Positions 1 through 10,868 of a stretch of 64,000 bases of DNA are shown piece after piece. Source of the stretch: Mycoplasma anserisalpingitidis (lineage in GTDB: Bacteria > Bacillota_I > Bacilli_A > Mycoplasmatales > Metamycoplasmataceae); NCBI RefSeq assembly GCF_007858495.1, contig NZ_CP041663.1, positions 1 to 64,000 on the forward strand, written 5' to 3'. Position numbers and translations under genes: made by a program. Within the stretch, counting starts at the first letter, position 1, and each line of letters opens with the position of its first letter. The notes below the pieces were generated by a model, which saw nothing but the letters and a program-made list of their open reading frames with translations, searched no databases and was not told the origin of the DNA.

Positions 1-858
1 AAAATCAAATCCTTTTTTGAATTTTCTACGAATTAGTCCATTTAAATGTTCATTCGAACCTCTTTGAAATGAACAATATGGTTGTGCTTTATAAATTAAT
101 AAGTCATTTTTATAGGCTACTAATCCCAAGGCTTGGAATTCAAATCCATTATCAGAAGTTATTGATAAAAATGGGAATGGATAATCCTTAATTATTTCAT
201 TCAGCACCTTGTTTATCTCAAATCAAAATTTGCTAGTGACCTTTTTTATAATGGTAAAACGTGTTTTTCTTTCTGTTAAAGTTAGTAAGTTGTGATATCC
301 CTTTCCCTTTCTTCCAATAACTAAGTCAATTTCTCAATGACCCCATTTTTTTCTAGTTTCTATACTTTTAGGCCGCATAGGTATAGGGAAAACAAACTTG
401 TTACCATGAGTTAATCTAATCTTATAATCAGTCTTTCTTTTACCATTCTTAACATAACCTTTTCTTAAACGATTTTTCATTTTCAGGACTCAAATATTTA
501 ATTTAATTCACTTGTAAATAGTTCTGATAGAATAACCTTTTTTACCTGTTTTTTCCTGATAAAGTTTAAGAGTAGCTTCAACTCCATGGTAATTTTTTTC
601 ATAGTGTGCTGCAAAGAAATCATTAAATTCTTTGTCTGCAAAAGCATTATGATTCCTTGAATAGCATTTTCGAATTTTAGTTTTTTTATTAGCGTATGCA
701 GCATCATATTCTCCATAGATATTCGAATTTCGTTTAACTTCTCTAGAGATTGTACTTACAGATCTTTTTAACATTTCTGCAATTTCTTTTAATGTTTTGG
801 AACTGTAGTTGATTTCAATAATTAATCTTTCTTCTGGTTTTAATTGTGTATAATTCAT
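1..858 (-). CDS. IS30-family transposase (3' end outside window)
   Basis: DDE transposase that would cut and join the ends of its own insertion sequence. Read with UGA as Trp, the frame is open from ATG 858 (SD gaggt just upstream) to the window edge, so the C-terminus is missing. The N-terminus (residues 1-50) is a helix-turn-helix with the EIAEMLKRSVSTISREVKRN core typical of IS30. The catalytic triad is visible: D178 (WEIDLVIG), D236 (TSDNG) and E270 (RGSNEHLNG), with the 33-residue D-E spacing of the family. No frameshift or internal stop is seen, so it may be active. The terminal inverted repeat was not identified. Confidence 0.93.
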
Positions 859-885
859 ATGACCTCATTTCAAATTTAAGGGTTA

Positions 886-925
886 AAAGAGAAACATTGT
901 TTGGTTTTAGTTGGTTTCTCTTTTT
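886..925. terminator. Hairpin with T-run upstream of the transposase
   Basis: Inverted repeat agagaaac/gtttctct with an intervening loop of about 18 nt, followed on the plus strand by a T-rich run. It may terminate transcription entering the IS or be part of the IS end. Confidence 0.45.
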
Positions 926-1027
926 TTATTTTAAACTAATTTAAACTAAAAAGCACAAACACAAATATGTTTGCACTTGAAAGTATAATCAAGGAAAAGT
1001 TGATATTGAAATCAACTTCATTTTAAT

Positions 1028-2504
<1,477 letters not shown>

Positions 2505-2512
<8 letters not shown>

Positions 2513-4415
2513 TTTTACCCTCCGAAATTACTGAAGCCATTTTATCACCAAATTTGTGTTCTCCTAATTCGGAGAAGTTGATGTTATCAAATTCTTGTGC
2601 ATTTGTAATAATAATTGGAGTTGTTAATTCATAACCTTCTTTTTTGATAGCTTTAATATCAAATTTAATTAGATTATCACCTAATGAAACTCTATCACCA
2701 ACTTTAAGATTTGATTTAAAATGTTTTCCATTTAATTTTACAGTATCTAGACCGATATGCATTAAAACTTCCATACCATCATCTGATTTAAGACCAATAG
2801 CATGTTTTGAATCCATAACCACTTGAACAGTACCGTTAAATGGAGCTCTTAAAATTCCTTCTTTAGGTTCAATTGCATAACCTTTTCCAAGAACTTCTGA
2901 AGCAAAAGTTGCATCATTAACATCTTTAAGTCCAATAGTTTTCCCGTTCATTGGGTTGTATAAAGTTAATTTTTCAACTTTAATTTTGTTTAAAATCATG
3001 GATTTTTTAGAGAATTGAATTTTATCACTTGAAATTATAAGTGTGAGTACAAATGTTAAAATAATAGCAATTCCAGCAATAATAGCGGTGTAAGTAATGT
3101 TTTCTCAGCTTCCATTAGGACTAATAAATTCTGCAATACTTAATAGCGCTGGTGTAGCACCCGCATAAGCAGTAACTCCTAAAATCCCATATGCTATACC
3201 ACCTAAGAATGATACAAATGAAACTACCATAATAGGTTTTTTATATTTAAGGTTAACACCATACATAGCTGGTTCGGTAATTCCCGCTAAAAGAGCAAGT
3301 ACTCCAGCAGAAATAGCTTGAGATCTTTCTGATTTGTCTTTTAATTTAAATGAATATGCAAGTGCCGCTGAACCTTGTGCTAAGTTAGCAAGCAACATAG
3401 CTGGTAATGTAAATGGATCGTTACCTGTAGATGGATCTGCTAATAATATAAGTGTAACAGCATAGAAAGCTCAGTGCATACCTGACATAACTAAGAATGG
3501 CATAGCCCCACCGATAATTCCGATAGCAAGTCATGGTGCATATCCATATACTCATTTAAGAGCAATCATTATTCATTGACCAATGATATTTCCTAAAGGA
3601 GCTAAAGCAAATAATGTTATAACTCCAGCAACAATCAATACCAATGGAGGTTTTAAGAAACTCTTAATAATATTAGGTATTATTTTGTCAAATACTCAGT
3701 CAACATATTTAAGTAGAATAACAGCGAATAAAGCTGGTAAGAAACTAGATGAATATGTACCAGTTACAATAGGTAAAAATCCAAATAATTTAATACCATC
3801 TTGTGTTGCAAATTTTGCAGCATTTTCCGAATCGAATAATGCAATTAAATTAGGGTGAATTAATAAAGCCACGACAGCAAGCGCCATTGCCATATTTACC
3901 TTTAATTGTTTAGATGCAGTGTATGCTAAACCTAAAGGTAAGAAGTAGAATGCTGTATCAGCTAAGGCACTTAAAATTACATAAGTGTGATTTGTTTCAG
4001 AAAGAACATTGGTTAATGAAGGTCCGAGTATTAAAACAAGAACCTTTAATAATCCTCCACCAATTAATGCAGGGAATAATGGTGAGATACATGCAGAAAT
4101 AAATGGTAATATACTTCCAAAAAATTTCTTAATATTAAATCCGGTTTTAGTAGTTTCTTCTTTGTGACCAAAACCAGATAGTGAATTCATTTCATCATAA
4201 AGTTTGTTTACATGGGTACCAATAATTATTTGATATTGATTACCAACTTTCATGACTCCTTGAACTCCTTTAAGAGATGAAATGCTTTTATCATCTACTT
4301 TAGAGTAATCATTAAGCTCAAATCTTAATCTAGTCATACAGTGTGTAAGAGACTTAACATTCTCTGCTCCACCAACTTCTTTAAGAATAGACTGAGCTAA
4401 CTCTTTATTAGTCAT
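2505..4415 (-). CDS. bglF: PTS beta-glucoside-type transporter, EIIBCA
   Basis: Membrane permease that phosphorylates its sugar during uptake. A single 636-residue frame holds all three domains. EIIB comes first with phospho-acceptor C26 in LTHCMTRLRF. EIIC follows (about 100-450) with many hydrophobic spans and the GITEPAMYGVNLK loop. EIIA is at about 473-636 with H538 and phospho-acceptor H553 (LMHIGLDTV). Domain order B-C-A matches BglF/BglP. It lies 30 nt after the antiterminator gene and overlaps the glucosidase gene, so sugar specificity is probably a beta-glucoside, although sucrose or trehalose EIIs share the fold. Confidence 0.93.
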
Positions 4416-4445
4416 TTTTCCTCCTATTATTTATTTAATGGAAAG

Positions 4446-5270
4446 TTAAAATTCTCGGTTTAGTTTTTCAATGTAAAGTATTAAATACGCTTTTTCTTCG
4501 GTTGAAACATCTTTTTTATATTTCAGTGAAATCATCTTTACTACTTTTTCAACACATTGAGCAGATTGTGGATATGAGTTACTTATAGTTGTATATAAAT
4601 TATCGTCAGTGTTAAATGGTTTATTTAGATAAATACGACTAATTAATCCTCGTAGATGCATGATAAAGCGATAATATGAAAAGGAATTTATATCATAATG
4701 TCTAGAGAAGAAAGTTTCTACAATTTTAATAATATCTCTAATAAAACTAAGTGTAGTTTGAATTTCTTCACGACGTTCAACTTGAGCATTAACAAAATGC
4801 ATAGCAATAAATGTTGCTTCATCATCAGTTACCTGTAAATTAAGTTTATCATTCATTAATTTACATGCATATTGGCCAATTAAGAATTCTTTATCAAAAA
4901 GTCGTGATATTTCAAGAGTAAGACTATTTGTTAACTCTTGTTTATTTTTATATCTATTAACCACTCCAGCAATATGGTCTGGAACAGTTAAATGAATAAA
5001 CTCATTTAATGGTGTACGAAGAATTTGTTTGCCATATTGAATAACTGTTTCAGAAACATCCAGTATTTCAGAATCAATATTCTTAGTTAAATTTATATAT
5101 TTTTGGTAAAACTCATCAGATAAAATAAATACTTGTTGATTTTGATTTTCATTTATTTTATCTCCAACTTTGTGGTTAAATCCTAAACCTTTTTCTAAGA
5201 TAATTTTATCTTTGCCATCATTATCAATTACAATAACAGCATTGTTATTTAATATTTTTTTAATTTCCAC
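4446..5270 (-). CDS. BglG/LicT-family transcriptional antiterminator
   Basis: RNA-binding regulator that binds the RAT element in its own leader and prevents termination when inducing sugar is present; PTS phosphorylation of its PRD domains sets its activity. 274 residues: a CAT RNA-binding domain at 1-56 (ILNNNAV...LGFNHKVGDKI), PRD1 with H99 and H158, and PRD2 with H205. The position matching the second PRD2 histidine (LicT H269) appears to be Y266 (YLILYIEKL), so PRD2 may have lost one phosphorylation site. The SD ggaggt lies upstream of ATG 5270. First gene of the bgl operon. Confidence 0.93.
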   Translation of the reverse strand: MEIKKILNNNAVIVIDNDGKDKIILEKGLGFNHKVGDKINENQNQQVFILSDEFYQKYINLTKNIDSEILDVSETVIQYGKQILRTPLNEFIHLTVPDHIAGVVNRYKNKQELTNSLTLEISRLFDKEFLIGQYACKLMNDKLNLQVTDDEATFIAMHFVNAQVERREEIQTTLSFIRDIIKIVETFFSRHYDINSFSYYRFIMHLRGLISRIYLNKPFNTDDNLYTTISNSYPQSAQCVEKVVKMISLKYKKDVSTEEKAYLILYIEKLNREF

Positions 5271-5290
5271 AAGATACCTCCAAAATATAT

Positions 5291-5358
5291 AAAAAAGAGC
5301 AACACCTTAAAAGTATGTGCGTATTTAAACACATTACTTATATTAGGTATTGCCCTTT
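5291..5358 (-). terminator. Attenuator terminator of the bgl operon
   Basis: Transcribed leftward, the leader can pair AAGGGCAATACCT with AGGTGTTGCTCTT (13 bp including G-U pairs), followed by a T6 run. Its 5' arm is the 3' half of the RAT element, the standard mutually exclusive arrangement of BglG/LicT control. Confidence 0.9.
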
Positions 5359-5371
5359 TTGGTAACAAGCC
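5346..5371 (-). promoter_or_regulatory. RAT antiterminator target for the BglG/LicT protein
   Basis: On the minus strand a 26-nt element begins GGCTTGTTACC and ends GGGCAATACC. This matches the known RAT pattern GGATTGTTACTG...GGCAAAACC. Binding of the protein encoded just downstream would stabilise this hairpin and block the overlapping terminator. Confidence 0.88.
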
Positions 5372-5386
5372 TTTATTGTAAAAAAA

Positions 5387-5392
5387 TTATAC
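5387..5392 (-). promoter_or_regulatory. -10 box of the bgl operon promoter
   Basis: TATAAT on the minus strand, about 16 nt upstream of the RAT element. The -35 region falls in a (TA)11 tract, and no good -35 hexamer is seen. Confidence 0.6.
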
Positions 5393-5396
5393 CTAT

Positions 5397-5418
5397 TATA
5401 TATATATATATATATATA
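5397..5418. repeat. (TA)11 dinucleotide tract
   Basis: Eleven perfect TA repeats directly upstream of the bgl -10 box. Such tracts change length by slippage and here would alter the promoter spacer or -35 region. Confidence 0.95.
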
Positions 5419-5869
5419 GAAATTAAAAAACTTTTATGACTATTTTATAGTACTAAACGTCAATTTTTGGAGGTAATCATTCAAGTGTTGATATAACTAA
5501 ATCCACAAAAATTAAATTTTTAATTAAATAAAGATATTAAATTTTCTGGTCTATTAAAAATCAGAAAAACGTCTTTAAAATGAATATATCAATCATAAAA
5601 GTGTTTGTTATTTATATTTTGACTTCAAGTTTTTTTAATGCTATTAAAGTACATCGAAGAAAAAAGTATTTACACTTGTGCTTTCTTAATATGATCATTG
5701 TTCATTATTTGACATAAGTTTACGGTAGTCTATATTGATCTTCAAATACAAATATTATAATAATCATATTTTATATTTTTTGGAGTTATTTAATATGTTA
5801 TAAATCATTTAAATTGCAAACAAATACTCTTTAATCTTGTATAATTAAAGAGCAAATGTTGGAGGTATT
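5419..5869. other. Intergenic, no gene recognised
   Basis: About 450 AT-rich bases between the divergent bgl operon and the AbiEi-like gene. Neither strand gives a convincing frame with UGA as Trp. A short inverted repeat ttttctg/cagaaaa lies near 5540. A TATAAT at 5840-5845 is a likely -10 for the next gene. Confidence 0.5.
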
Positions 5870-6448
5870 ATGTTAGAAGTATTTTTTAGTAAAAATGATC
5901 TATTAACAGTAAGAGAAGCTAAAAATCTTGGAATAAGTAGATATAAGCTTTTTAATTTAGTTAAAAAAGGATATCTAGAAAGATTAAAAAATGGAATATA
6001 TAAGAAAAGAGAAACACTCAATGATGAATTTGCAGTTATTTCAGTAAAGAATGAAAATGTTGTTTTTTCATATCATACTGCTTTATTTTTATACGATCTA
6101 TCTGATAGGGTTCCGAATATATTTCATATAAGCGTACCACAAGGTTATAATGTAAGACATATTAAAAAGCATACGAATTCTATTAGAGTGCACTATATCA
6201 AAAGAGAAAATTTCGAATTAGGAATCTCAGAAATTAAAACTCCGTATGGCAATAAGGTTAAAATTTATGATTTAGAGAGAACAATATGTGATATTGTTTC
6301 TCAGAGAAGAAATATTGATAGACAGATATATGTAGATGCGTTGAAAGGTTATTTTAAGAGAAGGGATAAAAATTTAAGAAAACTTATAAAGTATAGTGTT
6401 ATTCTAGGTGTTGAAGAAGAAATAAGAAAATATATTGAAATTTTATAA
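5870..6448 (+). CDS. AbiEi-like antitoxin / transcriptional regulator (orphan)
   Basis: 192 residues with the layout of type IV antitoxins (AbiEi family). The N-terminal winged helix (about 8-48) reads LTVREAKNLGISRYKLFNLV then KKGYLERLKNGIYKK. A C-terminal domain follows with SYHTALFLYDLSD, a VPQGYN segment and YDLERTICDIV. AbiEi proteins repress their own operon and neutralise the nucleotidyltransferase toxin AbiEii. Here no AbiEii gene follows; the next frame is an aminopeptidase on its own promoter. The start has a perfect SD (ggagg). The function is therefore inferred from the family only; a stand-alone regulator is equally possible. Confidence 0.8.
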   Translation: MLEVFFSKNDLLTVREAKNLGISRYKLFNLVKKGYLERLKNGIYKKRETLNDEFAVISVKNENVVFSYHTALFLYDLSDRVPNIFHISVPQGYNVRHIKKHTNSIRVHYIKRENFELGISEIKTPYGNKVKIYDLERTICDIVSQRRNIDRQIYVDALKGYFKRRDKNLRKLIKYSVILGVEEEIRKYIEIL

Positions 6449-6550
6449 GGATGATATAAATACATAGAATAATTCTCCACAATTTTTTTCATCATCCAAA
6501 ATATTAAATTATTTGTATTATAATTTAGCTAGATTATTAGTAAGGAGAAA
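6449..6550. promoter_or_regulatory. Intergenic with inverted repeat and -10 box
   Basis: A 7-bp inverted repeat, ggatgat at 6449-6455 and atcatcc at 6491-6497, brackets the site where a partner toxin gene would be expected. A TATAAT at 6519-6524 is the likely -10 of the aminopeptidase, with SD aaggag at 6541. Confidence 0.55.
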
Positions 6551-7636
6551 ATGATGGTTAAATATAAAGATTTATTTGATAGATTAAATGTTTACATGAA
6601 CATTGAAGCAATGTCTCGTTTTGAAGAACCTGTTGTGGATGAGTTAAAAAGAAACATTTCAAGCTCTAAATTTGAAATAACTAGAGATGGTTTTGGTTCA
6701 TTTATTGCATTAAAAAAATCTAAAAAAGCAAATGCACCTAAAGTTATGGTTGCTGCACATATGGATGAAGTAGGATATTTAGTTAGAATGATTAAAGATA
6801 ATGGAAATATCTTAGTGTCTCCAGTTGGTGGTGTTTGACCAACAACAGTTGTTGGTACTAAAGCTAAATTAGTCACAAATAGCGAAAACAAAGTATTCTA
6901 TGGTGTTTTTGGACACACTTCAATACATATTCTTGAAGCTGAAAAAGTTACTAAAGCAATAACAAATAAAGAATTATTTGTTGACTTTGGTTTTATGTCT
7001 AAAAAAGAAGTTGAAGAAGCGGGCATTGAAATTGGTGATAGAATCTACATCAGTGGTGAAACAATTAAGTTCCCTAATGAAATTGTAGGTGGAAAAGCTA
7101 TGGATAACCGTGCTGGAGTTACTGCTATGGAATTTATAGCTAAAAACATCCAAGATCTTGAACTTGATTGTGATGTTTATCTTGTTGGAACAGTTCAAGA
7201 AGAAGTTGGGACACGTGGAGCTAAAACTTCAGTTTCAATTATTAACCCTGATGTAGCTTTTGCTGTTGATACTGGAGCTAGTCATGATACTAGTGACTGT
7301 ATTCCAGGAGTACCGGTTCTTGGAAAGGGAGCTGCGATTTTAGTTAAAGATGGCGGAACTCTTACAGATCCAAAATTAGTTAATGATTTAATGAATATTT
7401 CTAAGGAAAAAGACATCAAAGCTTATAAATACATAGCTGAAGGCGGTGGAACAGACGCATCTGAATTACAATATGGAGAAGGTGGAGTTTCAACTGTAAC
7501 TGTAAGTATTCCACAAAGATATTTACATTCACCAATTGGTCTAGCTAGTTTAGTAGATATTGAAGCTACAATTGATTTGGTAACAGAATTTATTAAATCT
7601 TTTAACAGCGAAAAATTAAGTGAATATAGAAAATAA
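6551..7636 (+). CDS. M42-family (glutamyl) aminopeptidase
   Basis: Cytosolic metallo-aminopeptidase that trims peptides to free amino acids, a central need in a mycoplasma that imports peptides. 361 residues, full family length. Metal and catalytic residues are visible in order: AAHMDEVG, KAMDNRAG, VGTVQEEVG, AFAVDTG and the late LHSPIG histidine. Two ATGs (6551 and 6554) are possible; the SD aaggag suits either. Monocistronic, closed by a strong bidirectional terminator. Confidence 0.93.
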
Positions 7637-7675
7637 GAATAAAAATATGAGAACTAATCTCATATTTTTATTCTT
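7635..7675. terminator. Bidirectional terminator
   Basis: An 18-bp perfect stem from AAGAATAAAAATATGAGA to its complement with a 5-nt loop, AT-rich at the base, so it works for both the aminopeptidase and the convergent rbfA operon. It overlaps the rbfA stop codon. Confidence 0.85.
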
Positions 7676-8006
7676 CATTTTTAATATCTCTTAAAATTTG
7701 ATCAATTCTATCTCCGTTTTTGCTTACAGTGTCAAGTTCAAAGATAACTTGTGGAACTTTTCTTCAATTTAAGCTTTTAGATAAAACAGTTCTAACATAA
7801 CCAGCAGCATTATTTAATGCTTCAATTCCTTTAGTAGTATTTCCAGATAGATTTACATAAACTTTAAGAAATGAAAGATCATTAGTTAAATAAACATCCA
7901 TTACTACTGGGTCTATAATATTAGAATTAGTTAATTCATTAGTTACAATGTCACTAACTAAAAGTTGTACTCGTGCTTGTTTTCTTTGTAAATTAATATT
8001 ATTCAT
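7668..8006 (-). CDS. rbfA: 30S ribosome-binding factor A
   Basis: Small KH-like protein that binds the 30S subunit and helps 16S rRNA 5'-end maturation. 112 residues. The family start ...LQRKQARVQLLVSDIVTNEL and the core VVMDVYLTNDLSFLKVYVNLSG are present, ending KVPQVIFELD. Last gene of a minus-strand unit, 8 nt after the UU173-like gene. Confidence 0.9.
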
Positions 8007-8014
8007 ATTTCCTC

Positions 8015-9016
8015 CTATTGTTCTAAGTATTGTTTGATTTCATTTATTCTAAGTTGAATTGAATTGTTTAGTTCAGAAATTAAGTTAAATTTTTTTTGTG
8101 ATTTATTTATATAATCAAATAGTGATTTAATTTTCTTAATTTCTTTTTGATAAACAATTTCTTTTGCCTTGTCACACTTTTGTTTTGTTAAATAATTATT
8201 TAATTGTTCATTTCTTCTATTTAATTTTTCTTTTAGTTCTTCTATAGTGGTTTCCTTAACAAGTCTAATAAAAGCTAGATATTTTTTTAACTTCTTTAGG
8301 TTATTGAATTCTTTTATATATACATTCTTTTGATTGCGTTTATTAATTTCTTCTTCTATAATGTTATTCACTTCATTTTTATGTTTTTCTATATAGATAA
8401 GACGTTTTACATCATCCTTATTATATTTGATTAGTTGTTTTTTTAATAAATCTAAATCAATTTCAGCTAGTTCTGAACTGTTGAAGTAACGATTTTTATA
8501 ATAGCAATAGATTAAAAATCCAACATAATTAGCTTTAACGCCAGTACGTTCTGAGTCAAGTATCTTTCTATAAAAAGTATCATTTAAATCTAATTTATTA
8601 AAGTATTCGAAATAAATATCATTATTAATAAAGTACTTTGTTGCAATATTGAGTGAAAGCTGATGTGAACTATTTATTATGTTTTTAGTATTTATTTCAA
8701 AAAGTCTATTAGTTACTTCATTCTCTAATTGCGGGTTTCAACCAATGAATTGGATATTTTGTTCATTGATTTCAATTTCCTGTTCAATTAGTCTGTGAAT
8801 ATCTTTAGTTAGATGTTCTTTTAAGTCGCGGTAGAGTTGTTTAAGATTCATTGATTTCAACTTAATAATTCGAGTTTTATAATATTCTTGAGAGTATTTA
8901 TCAATATAACCGATTGTATAACAAAATGGATAATTATTTTTAACCTGTGAACCTAATATAGTTGTAAATGGAGGTGTAATAGCCTCGAAGTCAATGTAGA
9001 TTTTATACTTCTGCAT
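8015..9016 (-). CDS. UU173/DUF2779-like mycoplasma protein
   Basis: 333 residues, open only with UGA as Trp. It begins IYIDFEAITPPF, an acidic DxE-type start seen in DUF2779 and RNase-H-like exonuclease folds and in the mollicute UU173 family. The C-terminal third (about 215-333) is lysine- and glutamate-rich helix and may be a coiled coil. The central part has Asp-rich stretches (SERTGVKANY, YNKDDVKRLIYIEKHK) like the C-terminal motif of DnaQ-type exonucleases (YNKDDV). I infer a nuclease-like fold; the activity is unproved. Co-transcribed with rbfA, behind its own SD aaagga. Confidence 0.7.
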
Positions 9017-9047
9017 CTATTCCTTTCTACCTCATATTAATTATAAA

Positions 9048-9075
9048 TTAAAAATAAGCCATTTGGCTTATTTCA
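9048..9075 (-). terminator. Terminator after pgsA
   Basis: Stem AAATAAGCC/GGCTTATTT with a 4-nt loop, followed on the minus strand by a T-rich run. It overlaps the pgsA stop codon. Confidence 0.75.
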
Positions 9076-9763
9076 TAAATTTAATTGCAGCACTTACATA
9101 TTGATATCCGCTAATAATATTAAAGATTGCAGCAACCATCAATGGAATACTTAAGCAATATACAAATGTGCTGTAACTTTCTATAATAGAATAATTTTTA
9201 TAGATGAGAGAAAAATCTGATCCAACAATATTAAAAGCAATTAAGAAAATTAACATAATTACTATTCCAACACTCATTAAAACTGTCTTAATTTTTCCAT
9301 TCATATTTGCGGCTATTGAAACATTATTTTGTGCTAAAACTGTTCTACATCCTGCAACAATAACATCTCTAACTAAGAAAATTATAACCACAAAAAGCGG
9401 AATTGCTTTTAATGCTAATAAAAGTAAAATAGAAATTGTAGTAATCATTTTATCAGCGATAGGATCTCAAAGTTTCCCAAAATCTGAAACTAAATTTTTC
9501 TCTCTAGCAATTTTACCATCGTAATAATCAGTAATCATAGCTCCAATGAAAATAATCAATATAAAGAATAAAAACACAGTTAATGCTATTCTATATGAAT
9601 TAGTCGAAATAAATGTAGATACTGAATTTTTTTCAGATAGAATTTGCATTAAGTATGCTAATAACGAAAATACAAATAATGGTATTGCAAGTAATAATCT
9701 AGTAATTGTTAGTTTATTTGGCAAATTCATTTCTTTGAATTTAGTTAAATAATTTGTTTTCAT
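9068..9763 (-). CDS. pgsA: CDP-diacylglycerol-glycerol-3-phosphate 3-phosphatidyltransferase
   Basis: Integral membrane enzyme making phosphatidylglycerophosphate, the first step to phosphatidylglycerol and cardiolipin. 231 residues with about five hydrophobic spans. The CDP-alcohol phosphotransferase motif is complete: DYYDGKIAR, then G and two aspartates in SDFGKLWDPIADK. A UGA-coded Trp sits inside this motif. The start overlaps the previous gene by 23 nt, so expression is coupled. Confidence 0.95.
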
Positions 9764-10316
9764 AGTATTTTAAAACCCTTTCTTCAAAATCATTCAATTT
9801 ATCTTGATCATAAGAATCTTTATTTTGTTCAAAAAGTTTTTCAATTTCAATAATTGAATCATTACATTTTTTAGTTCAGTTATTACTTTTATTATCTTTA
9901 AGTGTGATGATGTGATTAACGTATTTTTTGTAATCAACATTAAATAAAATTAAATCTTTAAAATACTGTTCGCTAAGTAAATCGGTAATTATGCTTTGAG
10001 TTGTATTGGTCAAAGTACCCATATTGTATTTACCAATACTTACTGTAAACTCACTTAAATACTTTTCATTTGTTTTGATAATGTAGTGCATTTTAGCAAG
10101 TGATTCATTATATTCCTCTTTAGATTTAATCTCTAATTCTAGTGCTTGTTTTTTGAGTTTCTTTTTATCTATTTGTCCTTTGATGTATGAGTAAGAAATC
10201 CATCCGATAAAAATTACACCCACAACAGCAAAAATAATTCATGAAACTGGTGTGTTGAATACATCAGCAAGTCCGCCTTTAGAACTTGTTGTTTCAAATG
10301 ATTTTATTAATTGCAC
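9741..10316 (-). CDS. Hypothetical single-span membrane protein
   Basis: 191 residues, not recognised. I place the start at GTG 10316, which has an AGGAGG SD four bases upstream; a later GTG at 10223 would cut off part of the membrane segment. One hydrophobic span (about 22-40, ending VVGVIFIGWISYSYI) is followed by a charged, helical cytoplasmic tail. Overlap with pgsA suggests joint expression but gives no function. The layout resembles a small membrane-anchored coiled-coil protein. Confidence 0.75.
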
Positions 10317-10466
10317 ACGTCCTCCTAATATTAATAATATTAATTTTAAACTAATTTTAATAAAAACATAATAATCCATTATAAACTGTGTTTTTTATGA
10401 AAAAAACTTTAGATTGATTCAATATAAATTTTTACTTAAATTTATTTGAAAAATGTTTAAATGCTA

Positions 10467-10472
10467 TATAAT
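10467..10472 (+). promoter_or_regulatory. -10 box of the tRNA-Tyr/Gln unit
   Basis: TATAAT 14 nt before the mature tRNA-Tyr end, with TTGAAA at 10446-10451 as a possible -35 (15-nt spacer). Confidence 0.65.
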
Positions 10473-10486
10473 ATTAAAGCAAACAT

Positions 10487-10567
10487 GGGGGGATAGCAAA
10501 GCGGCCAAATGCGGGTGGCTGTAACCCACTTTCTTAGGATTCGGGGGTTCGAATCCCTCTCCCCCCA
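10487..10567 (+). tRNA. tRNA-Tyr (GTA)
   Basis: A 7-bp acceptor stem GGGGGGA/TCCCCCC, anticodon GTA at 10521-10523, T-arm with TTCGAAT, and an encoded CCA immediately after (10568-10570). Confidence 0.93.
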
Positions 10568-10573
10568 CCATAT

Positions 10574-10645
10574 TGTCCCATCGCCAAGCGGTAAGGCAAC
10601 GGGTTTTGGTTCCGTCATGCGTTAGTTCGAATCTAACTGGGACAG
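10574..10645 (+). tRNA. tRNA-Gln (TTG)
   Basis: Acceptor TGTCCCA/TGGGACA, anticodon TTG at 10606-10608, T-loop TTCGAAT, encoded CCA. It starts 3 nt after the CCA of tRNA-Tyr, so both come from one transcript. Confidence 0.93.
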
Positions 10646-10649
10646 CCAT

Positions 10650-10675
10650 ATCACCATCGAATGGTGATTTTTATT
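10650..10675 (+). terminator. Terminator of the tRNA unit
   Basis: Perfect ATCACCAT/ATGGTGAT stem with a 3-nt loop and a following T-run. Confidence 0.88.
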
Positions 10676-10680
10676 TTAAA

Positions 10681-10717
10681 AATTACAGAGTTCAATTCTC
10701 TGTAATTTTGTTTTTTC
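10681..10717. terminator. Second hairpin terminator
   Basis: A 10-bp stem AATTACAGAG/CTCTGTAATT with a 7-nt loop and T-rich sequence on both sides. It probably ends the convergent minus-strand membrane-protein unit. Confidence 0.75.
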
Positions 10718-10868
10718 ATTATGTTTAAGATTAAATTTTTAAGTATGAATATTTTGATTATTCGATCCTTTAGCATTATTATACTTATAGTAATTAATGT
10801 TATTTCAGTTGATATTATTTTTAACTGTTGTTTAATAGCATTAAAATTATATGTCTATTAATTTTTAT

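Noticed and set aside
2644-2826. Plus-strand frame opposite the EIIA domain
   Set aside because: Shadow of the minus-strand PTS gene; composition and motifs belong to the minus strand.
10464-10649. Minus-strand 61-residue frame over the tRNA-Tyr/Gln genes
   Set aside because: It covers two well-formed tRNAs; a spurious frame commonly annotated over tRNA genes.
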